Shown piece by piece: positions 27,301 to 39,300 of a stretch of DNA of 64,000 nt. Each line of letters begins with the position of its first letter. Position 1 is the first letter of the stretch. The stretch comes from Trissonchulus latispiculum (lineage: Eukaryota; Nematoda; Enoplea; Enoplida; Ironidae), in assembly GCA_030248195.1 (NCBI GenBank), contig JASAND010015681.1, positions 1 through 64,000 on the forward strand, in the 5' to 3' direction. The position numbers were made by a program, and so were the translations under genes. The notes under the pieces are model-generated. The model did not search any database, was not told the origin of the DNA, and saw only the letters and a program-made list of their open reading frames with translations.

Positions 27301-30300
27301 TGTCTCTTCTACTACTTGTTACGTATAATAAACCGCTAGTAAGTGCTTATATTTGTTTTTTCTCTATAGAATTCTATTTGGGTTTCTTCCGCGTGGGTTT
27401 TGCTTGGATTTTAAGTATGAGGTTGTGATTGTTGGGACGGGTTCCCTAGTGGGCAGTGTCCCCGTTGTATCCTGTCTTTTCTGTCTGTTCGGCCTTGCGC
27501 GTGGGGGTCCATACGGGTGTTCATTGTACTGTTTTCGAAATTTACGTAGTTGTCTGTGTTTCTCAAAAGTCGTCAATAGTTTGTTTCGCTTAGTCGTTTG
27601 TTTCGTATGTTCGTTTCGTCTGTCTAAGTTGGTTTTGTGTTTAGTTTCGGTCACAGCCGACACAGTTTTACCCAGTGTCCAGTCCGAAGTGTCAGTCCGG
27701 ACTTGTCTGTGAGCCGCGTAGTTCGCAGGCAGTGTGGATCGTTTGGCTCCACTTTTAGCCTTAGCTAGGTCTAATTCGCGTTTTATCTCTAAAACTACTA
27801 CTTGGACGTCCAAAACTAATGTAATCCAGTTTTACCATTGTCTAGCATTCTGTGGCACCCGTATTGATCGCCGCGCGGGGGGCCGGCGGCGGAAAAGAGG
27901 GGGTATTTTGTGGGATGTTACCCATTAGGGCACTGATAGCCAGCGGCGCAGCACTGAAAATTATATGTTGTGCTATCTTCATACGTGTGACGTAAAGTAT
28001 ATTCTATTTGATGAAATTATACAACTTTGAACTATTTTGACAATTGTCTTATTCATGAATGATGAAAGTGATTTCTTTTTGGGCTAGCTACACCAGTAGC
28101 ACAAAGTATATATAAGAGAGAAAAAGTGCAGGCTGAAGTTAGTTGTAGTTGGTGTGTCAACAAGGCTAGGATCAACAAGGTGGTTGATTTATTATTGGGT
28201 AGGAGTTGTTGGGCTAGGTTTAGGTTTTGGGAGTGGGTAACGCCCTCCCTCGTGTGCTTTACTCCCGCTTATTGTGCTGCTTTGTATTTTGTATCAATCC
28301 TGTATGTCTATTTCAAAGTTGGAGTGAGTAGTTTATGTCTGGTACAGTAAAGTCTAGCGGTATTTTAGTCTATCAGTTTAGGGACGGTCGTTTAGGGTCC
28401 GCAAGTAGTTCTATCTCAATTTACTCGCTAATTTACGATACTCTCGCATCTTCTCTCAACTGGCTAGGACTAGACATCACACACTGAGCACCTACTTGCA
28501 ATCAACTAGTGAAGTCCGACATAGTTTATTCTAGAGGTACACACACAGTACTTCACACTTGCATGGTGAATGCTCCACAATCTTTGGGAAAAAATTGGTC
28601 GTGTTTTTGCAAAAACTACATTTTTTTATGATAGCATCCTACAGGATAGCAGTTGGAAGACGATCATGCGTCGAATAATTTGTCCCTATGAGACCCTTCA
28701 GATCGACGCCCTTAGTTTGATTTTAAGGCTTGCACAGTTCAAGAAATGTTGGAGTATTTGATTTCTGCAAAAATGACAAGTTTTCGACGCCAAAATAAGA
28801 AAATCGGCTATATCTCACGGTAGAGAAAAGCTAAAAACTTGCTTTAAAAAGCAAAAATGTGAACCTCAATGAGATCTTTTGAATGAATATTGTCATAGCT
28901 GTATAGTTCTGCCAAACTTTCAGAAATTGGGAAAAACCGTCCTGACCGGAAATCTCAAATTTTTGAATCGGGATTGCTCGAACGCGAAAAGAACTGATTT
29001 CGGAAAGTTTCGTCAAATTTCATCTTGATTTACGCCTCCAATGTTCCCAAAAGGAATCACCACCTTATGCGAACACAAGTCCGCTTTCACAGTGCTCTCT
29101 CCGCCTGAAAGGATTTTAGAAATGAGTACTGCAAATTCAGAACAATGTAGGATAAAGGGTAACGAAATTGACGGATTTAAAAATAGCATTGCAATGCTCG
29201 AATTCATGGCATATTTGCAAGAGTTCATGACTTTATTTCTGAGAATATGAGTAAGCTACTGGAGGGCTTCTCTTCTTGGAATTGCGTAAGAAGGGCGCTC
29301 CGACCACAAGTACTATAGAGGTCTGCACGGACCGAATTTTGCGGCCGCGCCCGGTCCGGCTCGGCCCTTGAAAAATTTTTCTCGGCCCGCCCGGCCCGGC
29401 TAATCCAAATTTTCGGACCAGCCAGGCCTGCGAATATTTTTTCAATTTTTTTTCGAAAATTTAAAATTACATAAACATGTTTTGAAAGCAGTATTTGTTC
29501 AAAATAGTATCATTGCTTTCAGTTTTTCAAAGAAAGTGTGTTTTTCTAAAATTTTTTCTAAAAATTTTCGAGTTTTACGAAGTGCCGAAACGAATGCCTT
29601 TACAATGGTGTCATGTAATTCTGGTTAGTTGGTGTCGTTCTACGATAAAAGTAAATAAATATTTGATGCTGATTTGACTTCTATTGCCGATATGAAAGGC
29701 TCGAATGCTATGCAATCAAAGATTTTTGAAAATTGCTAAAAAGCCACAGTGGCATGCATCTCTTTTAGCGATCCCCGCCCAAATGGGGATCCTTTTCGGA
29801 AAAAGCTTAAACTGTCGTGATCATTAGCCAGACTACCAAGCGATGAGGGGGGCGTTTGCAATCTGACTGGCTATTGGCGACCCATTCTCAAATGAGGACC
29901 AGGGAACATTACTGTATATATTGTGGTCGGAGCACCGTTACGCATTGCTCTGAAGAAGAACCTCTGCTGGCTTCTTCTTCTTCTTCTTTAATACACTCTT
30001 GACATTATATGTTTACGAAATCGTGCTCCAGTTGTGTCTGTGTGGTAGTAGTGTCGTTTCGGAAAGAAATCGACAGAACATCAAACAGAGCGGGTTTGGA
30101 CTCGCGTCGTGTCTTGCCTGGCCCAAGTCGACCTGATAGCACAGGCCTTGTGACTCAACTAGAAAGACTCCATTCAAAGTAGTGATGTTTCACTCATCAA
30201 ATTGAAGCTGGAACTGAAAGTATGTTGAAAGGACCCCTGAATAAAACTCAGACTGAAACTAGTTTCGGTCATTTCTTATGGTGCTTTATGCTATGCCAAT

Positions 30301-33300
30301 TCAGAAGGCCGGAAACCGTTCTTTTCAAAGTGAACTGAAAATGAAACTGAAACTCAGGCTGAAACTAAAACTGAAATTATTTTGGTTCGCCGACTGAAAC
30401 TGAAACTGTAACTGGAAATCGTCTACTGAAACAACACTGGTTCAGCGCCAAAAGCCCGCTGCCAGGCTCGGATTTCAAAGAAGCGAGTCTGCTTCATTTG
30501 TACAATTCCTGACGGATAGTCCGGGCACGCTGATGTATTCAAGAGCCTCAAGAGCAATCGGTACAAACAAACCGCCGTTGGCTTTTGCGCGGGTTGCTGG
30601 ACTCAAAGATACATTGAGGTACACTGACCGCCGAGACCAGTTGCGGGTGGAATGCCAGCCCACTCAGAGTCAAACCGAACCAATTAGAAATATTTGGAAA
30701 TATTTAGAAAAATTTTATAAATTCAGAAGTATACTTTTCTCACCCTGGCCGGCAGATCTTCGCCCTCCGGGCTGGATCGTCGTTTTCGGGAGGGGCCCGG
30801 GCTGGCTGAGACCACGGACCGCCTCCCTTCAGACGAGGTGGAGGGCAGAGAGCGCTGGCTGGGCTGGGAGGAGGTGGACGGCCCCCGTCTGGAGGGTCCC
30901 GGGCTGGCTGAGACCCAGGAGGACTCCATCCGGGAGGAGGCGGAGGAGGAGGGCCAGGTGGAGGCGGCGGAGGGGAGCGACCACTCACTCGTCTCCGCGC
31001 TCCCCTCCTGACTGGACCGGCGGGCTGGAGTGGGGCTGGGAGGAGGAGGCCGTTCTCCGGAGGGGCCCGGCGGGGTGGCTGAGGTCCCGGCGGGCCGCCT
31101 CCGTTCCGGCGAGGGGGAGGGGCTGGACCAGTGGCTGCATCGAGGTCGGGCGTCGGAGGACTGGCTGGCTGAAATAAGAACAAAAACGAAAATAGTAACT
31201 GGAAAACATCTGAAACCAAGATTACATAATGATAAGAGTATGCCACAAGGCAAGCTCTCTGTTATCAGAGCAAAAACTATGCTCTGCTCGCTAACGGCCC
31301 CCTTCCGTCAAATTAGACCCTCTTCAAAATTCTCATGCTGTGTTTGTGTTGTGTTCTGAAGCTCGAAGCAGACACAGAATTTGCTATCACACACTCGTGT
31401 TCTCGATCTTAAGCACGGAAAGATAGAACGAGTGCGACGACAGTACCCTCGTTTCGACTCTATACTTTGCGGGGATCACTAGGGTTAGAATTTGGGGGGG
31501 GGGCTGGGCCGTTAGTGAGCGGAGCATAGATTTTGCTAGAGAGCATGCCTTTTGCCTAGTGGCATACACTTATCATTATGTACCCTTGCTGAAATAGAGA
31601 GAGGTATCAACAGCATCGAATAGTTCCTCAGAAGTAGTGTTGTACACCGGCCTTGTCGTAACCGACCGGCCCAGGTCCAAAGTCTCCAGAAAAAGGACAC
31701 TACTTGATTTTATCTGTTGGCAGGCTTTGTAAGCCCGTTTACAAGCCAGTCAAGAAACCGGCCGGGCAAGAAAACTAGCCGGTTTCTGCGGCTTATCGTC
31801 TTAATTTTTATTTGTATTTTGGATAGCCGGCAAAGAGTGGCTGTAATACTTGTATACTGGCCGGCCGGCCGGTGAAGAGCAGTAAACCGCCGACCGGCCG
31901 ATCAGCATCGCCAGCTGGGCCTACCGGCGCCGGTGTCGTATACTATTTTGTCACCTATGCTAAAATATCACCAAAGCTGACTTTTCACAGAAAGGTTCGT
32001 TTCTTTTCCAATCTCGTTATTTTTAATAGCACTGGATAGCTCCTGCAGAAACCATTATTTTCATATAAAATAATGTGGTAATTAAGCAAATTATAGCTGC
32101 TAATTATCACTTGAAATTAACATAACTTTAAGTGATAATTAGCAGCTATAATTAGCTTAATTACCACATTATTTTATATGAAAATAATGGTTTCTGCAGG
32201 AGCTATCCAGTGCTATTAAAAATAACGAGATTGGAAAAGAAACGAACCTTTTCTGTGAAAAGTTAACTTTGGTGGCAGTTTAGCATAGGTGACAAAATAG
32301 TATACGACACCGGCTGCCCCACGAAAAATTGGGCCGGTGAACAACATTACTCAGATGCTTACTGCACAATCTGTGAGCTATATCTGACTGTCAAACAAAA
32401 ATTTCATATCAAGGCTTGTTGTTAAGTTAATTCTACGTTTTAATCAATAATTAGTTAGTGGTTCTTTCTTACCGTCCTCGACTTCCATCGGCTCCACCGG
32501 AGAGAGGGCGGCTGGCTGTGGCTGCGGGGAAGGCGGCTGTTGTTGTTGTGGCTGGCGGCGTGGGCGGCGGCGGGGTGGGATGGGCGGCTTCCCGGTGACC
32601 CTGCAATTAGAATTACATAGTATAATTTACAAATTAAGAATTGTGTAATATATTATGCACCAGAATATTATAGCAATAATACGGAGATAGTCTCAATTAA
32701 AACAACAACTAACAATTATGTCTACTGCACAAGCAAAAATTAAACGGACTTAGTTTAATCAAAAGTACATAAATAATAAGGACGTGACGTCTGTTAGTGT
32801 TTGTTGTTAATTTGGTGACACGATAGCTACATATGCACACTAGCTGCCGACCCCGCCCTATAAATTCGGACCTGGTGACCCTTCTTCCCCACAAATCAGT
32901 ACCTTGTCGAAACGGGGTGCGCTCACTCGGCTGCAGATTTTCGCGTTGGCGTTCGAAGTGGAGAAACCACTGACAGAACATTGTGCGCTTCGACACGTAA
33001 TCGAGCGTACTCCCGTTTCGATCAGGTACTGATTTGTGGGAGTCACTGAAGGAGGTCAGCCGTTGTGGCGCAGATCCCCAGTCTAATAACAACGAGCGTG
33101 CACTCTTAAAAAGACTCCAGTAGAAGTTACAGGAATTCTTGTAGTTTCCCACAAAACTGTTCCAGTGCGGTCAGTCACTAGCGGAGCTTTCTGCATTTTC
33201 CACAAAAGTAATTTTAGTATTTTTGCCGGCCTCTCGAATGGTAAAAATTACAGGAATTTCCTGTAGAAAATACTAAGGAAACCTGTAGTTTTGATTACGG

Positions 33301-36300
33301 GAGTTTCCTGTAGAAAATACTAAAGAAACCTGTAGTTTTGTGCGACCTTTTTGACAATCCTAAATCAGACACCAAAGCTTAGCTTTTACAAGATAAAACC
33401 TGTAATTATACTGGAGTGACCTGTTAATAGAAAAGGGGGCACGTGCGGGGGCCGCTTTCAAAATATTTTCGGCAGGAGCGGCCGTTACAAAATAATCACC
33501 CACGGGGTGTTACAAGACTGTAAATGTTCAAAAATTATGACCTTTGTCGCCCTTATATACCCAGTTTGCGTTATCAGCGTATCGAGTACTTTCCTGTAGA
33601 GTAAACCTGTAAACCCGTGAACACTACAGGTTTCATTTGTATTGAATACTAGTCTAACTTGTAATCCATTCTACCAAAGTACATCCGGTAAATACTACCA
33701 AGAATGACCTGATTCTGCTTACCGAGAGGGGGAGAAGGTTGGCGGCGTGACCACGAAGGTCGCATTGCCGCCAACCTCAAAGGTCTCGTTGAGGGCCCGG
33801 GCTGGAGGGCTGACTGACCCGGAGACCTCCGTCGGGCCGGAGAAGGAGGGGCTGGAAAAGGAGGGGCCACCGGAGAAGGAGGAGGAGGTTTGGGCGGGTG
33901 GCTGGCTGGATGGCCCGGGCTGGGGACTGGGCGGCGTGGCTGGCTGGTGGGCGGTGGAGGGGCCTGGCTGAGAAGGGGGCGTGGATGGCTGGCGGGCGGC
34001 GGAGGTGGCTGCAGGCTGAGGGAGATTCAGGGAGGGGGCTGGCGGGGGACTCCCCGAATACTCCGTCGGGTCGGAGAAGGACGGACTGGAACAGGAAGCG
34101 GAGGAGGAAGAGGAGGAGGATGATGATGATGATGAGGAGGAGGAGGAGGAAGAAGAAGAAGTGGCTGGCTTCTTCTGCTTCTTTTTCCGCTTTTTGGTGG
34201 AGGAGGATGGCTGGCTGGGGACGGCTGGCTGGTTGGAGGGAGAGGATGGCTGATTGGCTGAGGAAGATGGCTGATTGGAGGGGGCGGCTGACTGGCTGGA
34301 GGGGGAAGCTGGTTGATTGGCTGGGGGGCTGGCGTGGGGGCTGGACCGTCGGGGGGACTTTCGGCCCCCTAAAACAATAAATAAAACAACTATTAATTTG
34401 TAACAATAAGCATAAAAAGTATATAACATTCGTGATACATAAAACACAAACGACAAATCGCATGATTGGCCTGTAAAACCAGTAGAACCTTAAAAAACGC
34501 TTGCATTGAAATGCAGTTGTACTGTAATATTAACTTTGGATTATATACATAATTTAGATTTCAGGTTTATATTTTCAGGACTAGACCCGGAAACAATGTT
34601 GTATAATTCCCCGGAAATTCGATAACCTTCTGACGTAGATGTATAAAATATTAAGGTGATAAAATATTAAACCGATCTTTTGTCTATTCCTAATCGAAAG
34701 CTGGGAAGCTAATTAATTAATTAAGAGAATTTTAATTAGAATCTAATTAATTAATTAGAACCGCAAAAATTAATGAAATTTAGGTATATGTGTAAGTTTT
34801 TCGGCTCTGAGTTACAGAAGCAAATCGAGGCCACAGGTTGTCACTGCCGGTATATTATAAGTCCGCTATGCTTACGGAAATGAATCCGAGGAGCGGAAAA
34901 CGCAGACAACTCCAACAAACGGAAAAGTGTGATCAAGAAGGGACCATATCACTATCTATCCCTGGTCCACGCCGGCTCTCAACATAACATGTTCCTATTG
35001 TGCTCCTATCAGGACAATCGAATTCCGGAGCTTCAAGAGGTATTAGAAGAACCATAATTTTTAAGTCAAAGCTCTTTTTGCATAATTAATAAGTTCTAAC
35101 TGAAATACTGGTTGTATCAACGCTATTTGACTTTCAACGAATGCAAAAAATTCCAGCATATTCATATCGAACTTGATCATTAATGGGGGAGTTGTCTGTC
35201 ATTGGCGCTGAACCAGGTCAATGCGTGTCAGCGTCTGTCAGATGGAGTCAAATATAAGTTAAGATGTTAAGATTGGGACAAAGTCGTCAACTTTAAGATT
35301 ATAATTAAGATTAAAATTAAGAATTTCGATTACTTCTTCATAGAAATTCACAATTCAGTAAACAAATAAGGTTTTGTTAGAAGCTAACTCAAGGTGCTGG
35401 TTCGGGGTAGTGTATTTTTGGACTTTAAAAGCGCAATTGTCGTTGAAATTCATTGAAATAGGTATGCTGCAATTTCATCACTTTGCCTAGAAAACATTTT
35501 AGAAAAGTCGAGGCATGAAAATTTGAATTTTGGAGAAATTAGCTTCAGTCCGCCATAACTTGCACTGTGACCACCAGACACGGACAAACTTATAGTCATT
35601 CGAATCCTTTCATTAAGACCTACAACTGGGCTCCTGAGGATTTAAGAGATAACAACAAAAATTTATTTTTGAGGTCCAAAACTGACATTTTCGAAAAATT
35701 AAATATGGCAATATTTCGACAGCTTCAACAGCGCCCATCGGTCAAGTATTGCCCATATTTGAGCCCTAATGGACATGTTATGCCCAATAGAGAGCTTTCT
35801 GGGCATCTCAGCCTACGCACAGCAACGAAAATGTGAAATTTTTAAAATCGTAACCAGATTGTTTTGAACACGGATTTCTCTCAAGTCATGCAAGCACACG
35901 CATATTTGAGACAATTGCCGAGGGCTATTTTTCATGGTTTCGCGTTTTGTCTTTGTGGTCGAGAAAAATAGGCGTCCAAACTTGAAAATTTTGACGAAAA
36001 TCGGACAAAATTTATATTTTTCTCAATATCTTGAGTTTACTTAATCATTAAACGATTTCAGAAAAAATAGCCCTCGGGAAGACATTTCTTTTGAAGCCTG
36101 AACAGGTCGCTTTTCTTTAATTTCCTAAAATTCGAAAAATCCATATTAAAACATTGTTTTCATGCTACCGCATGATAGGGTTCAAGAGTTGAAACGAGAC
36201 AGGTATACTCAACATAGTTGTAACAAGCATATTCTAAGCTCTTTAAAATGATATAAAAATTATCGTTGAACTCTAAGAATTGAGCAAATTACAGTCTTTC

Positions 36301-39300
36301 AAACTTTGCTGCAAATACCCGAACCAGCACCTTAAAAGTTGACAACTTTAAAAATAGCACACTTTTAAAAGCAAGTAATCTTTCAACACCTTACCATTTG
36401 ATTCCATTTGAAAAATCAAGAATGAAAAATTAAATTTAAAATAAACACAAGTTGATAGCTTTAAAATAGATAGTAGAATAAAATTACTGTAAATTTAAAA
36501 TTTTCCGCACAAAACGGTATGCAAATTAGTTTGTGAATGATTCGATTTTGATTTGTATGGCTTCCAGTGCTGTCGTTCAATTCCCTATGCAGTCTTAAAA
36601 CTTTAGTCTCAATTCAAGCTTTTGGATTATATTTCATTTTTACTCTGTCTGGACCTGATCACGAATCAAAGTTTCAAAGTTGCTCTAAAATTCGAAGTCT
36701 GCAGGACGTTGGTGCGCATTGATGTTTTTGATCGAAAGCTGGAAGATTTGAAAACTGCAAAATTTATGATATTTACAAGCCACTCGGATATCGCCAATAA
36801 TCCTGGCTCGAAGACTGGCCGACTAGTTCAGACAAATCCGTGCCAGACAAGACTTATTTAGTAGGTAGTAAAATGTAGTGTTGACTTCGGTTACATTAGC
36901 CTGTTAATTGGACAAAGAGATGAGGACGCGCCGAACTTTTCGACAAAATGCGATCGGCTAGGCTCGACTCGCCAAGCTTGACATTTAAAAGTCGTCCGAC
37001 TGCACCGAATTTCGGTTATTTCCACATTGCCTTAGCGCCTTTTCAAGGGAGTGCAGAGTAGAGTTAAAATTAACTCGATTTTTTTCATGAAAGAGTTAAA
37101 AGAGGAAAACTCAAACTTGAATGGGCATCAAACCGAGTTAAAACAGCTAATTTTAACGTTACTCTAGTCTACCCTTTCTTGAAAAGGCACCAAATCAAAT
37201 CACCAAGATTAGCGACACACTGCGAGGCGAGGCGCCAGCCCCAGCGATTGCAATTGTCCAAATTCAGTGATACTGGTATTAGGTAAAGGCATTGCTCTAC
37301 TAAACTAGGGGCCCTTTCAAGAAAGGGTAGCGTAGAGCTAAAATTAACTCGATCCTTTATATACATGAAAGAGTTAAAAGAGTTAATTTAACTCTACTCA
37401 ACGCAACTCTACTCTACTCTACGCTACCCTTTCTTGAAAAGGCCCTAGGACATCATTCCGCCGTGCGCCCATTCAGGCCTGTTCAGCCTCCAAAATTTAT
37501 TCTTAACATGCTATAAAATATGGAAAGGAACTAGATTAGAATATCGAAATAGAATATCTCCGGGAATCACGAGGCAACCTTTTTGGTTTTTTACGCAGAA
37601 TAAGACAAATGTATATATTAATCTTACCAACTACAAAATTCTTGAAAATTCAACACTGAAATTTAGAATTTTGTACAAAATTTTTTTAATTGTAAAAAGT
37701 CTTTGGAGCCTCGCAATTGCTTTCTGACGATCTTATCTAAGTGGAAGACCTTTATACATATTTATATTCAATGATAATTTTAATTTAACCTTCAATATCA
37801 TAGTATTTCTCGAATGCGACAAATTATACAACATTTTGCTGTCTGATAACATCAAATTAGTACGAAAACTTGGAAACATTGGAATTTACGGGTAAAAGTT
37901 CTTGTAAAACCAAAGTTATGAGTACAGATGAAATGAAATAAGTTACAAGTCCTTCTTACTAAAAATATACACCACACACATTGACTTCGATTCGAAGCCA
38001 TCTTAACATTTAGAATAAATAGGTTCGGAATGGAAGGTATGAAGAAAGCTAACGAATTTAGTAAATTCAAGAGTTTATAATACCAAGAGTAAGACACTCA
38101 GCTCTTCCTAATAGAATAAGCTTGCGAGATGCTCGAAACATTACGGCCGAAATCTCGGGGGGCTTCTCAGCGTGTAGACATACAACGCTGACAATTTTTA
38201 AAAACGGACGTTTCCGACAAATAAAATACTATAACTTGAGCTGGGAAAGTCGTATAGCAATAATTTTTACATAATTATGTTGCGTAGAATGAGATATTTT
38301 TAACGATATATATATAAATTATATAGTTCGGTTCAGGCAATCTCGTACAAAACCGGTAATCAAACATCCTTTCCACGAAAATTCTAGGAATTTCACCATT
38401 TCTTCAAAATGCCTTACGTTGTTGCCGGATTTGTAAGAGATTTCCTCAACCTAACTACATAATTTTTATACCGTTAAAAAGATCTCGACATATAACGCTG
38501 ACAATTTTTAAAAACGGACGTTTCCGACAAATTAAATACTATAACTTGAGCTAGGAAAATCGTACAGCAATAATTTTTATATCACTATGTTGCATAGAAC
38601 GAGATCTGTTTAACGGTATAAAAATTATGTAGTTAGGTTGAGGAAATCTCTTACAAATCCGGCAACAACGTAAGGCATTTTGAAGAAATGGTGAAATTCC
38701 TTGAATTTTCGTGGAAAGGATGTTTGATTACCGGTTTTGTACGAGATTGCCTGAACCGAACTATGTATATAATTTATATATATATCGTTAAAAATATCTC
38801 ATTCTACGCAACATAATTATGTAAAAATTATTGCTATACGACTTTCCCAGCTCAAGTTATAGTATTTTATTTGTCTAAAACGCCCGTTTCTGAAAAATGT
38901 CAGCGTTGTATGTTTACACGCTGAGAAGCCCCCCCCGAGATTTCGGCCTTAATGTTTCAAGCATCTTGTTAGCTTATTCTGTTGTGAAGAGCTGAGTGTC
39001 TTACTCTTCGTATTATAAACTCTTGGTAAATTAGAGTGTAAAATTGGAAACAGAATACAGTCTTCACTGAGATTGTTGACAATTTGAAGTTGGGTCGAAT
39101 CACAATTGTTCATTGGGGTCGACTCGGCTCGGCTCGGTTCGAGAGTCAAGATGGAGCCGCGAGCCAAAATGCTCATCTCAAATTGGCCTCGCCTTCAGTT
39201 AGTCTGCCCTGCCCTTTTTAACTGGTCAGTGGTACAGCTAATTCTCCCGCTGCTGATTGGCTTAGCTTTCATAGCTCTATCACTTCGATGATAAGTCGGA

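Larger units (their letters stand above)
18432..28557 (+). mobile_element. 10.1-kb LTR retrotransposon with most of pol missing (non-autonomous)
   Basis: LTRs at 18432-19069 and 27909-28557 start TGTGGGATG and end TTCACA. They differ by roughly eight substitutions and one ~11-bp indel, so the insertion is fairly recent. It is flanked by a 4-bp TSD, CTTG (18428-18431 and 28558-28561). A PBS-like TGGCGACAGTGATTTTGC and a PPT-like tract are in place. The interior retains Pro/Gly/Ser-rich frames, an integrase C-terminal fragment and capsid-like fragments, but I see no reverse transcriptase, RNase H or integrase core. Orientation is opposite to the host gene whose intron 4 it occupies. The integrase tail suggests a Ty3/Gypsy origin. 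Confidence 0.88.
28558..30743. other. Remainder of intron 4 of the zinc-finger gene
   Basis: AT-rich intronic sequence; no exon is needed here because exons 4 and 5 already join in phase. It contains the repeat at 29262-29985 and ACTGAA-type repeats at 30195-30445. Confidence 0.5.

Noticed and set aside
32709..33152. 147-codon minus-strand open frame in intron 2
   Set aside because: Spans a palindromic repeat, has no domain, and exons 2 and 3 join in phase without it.
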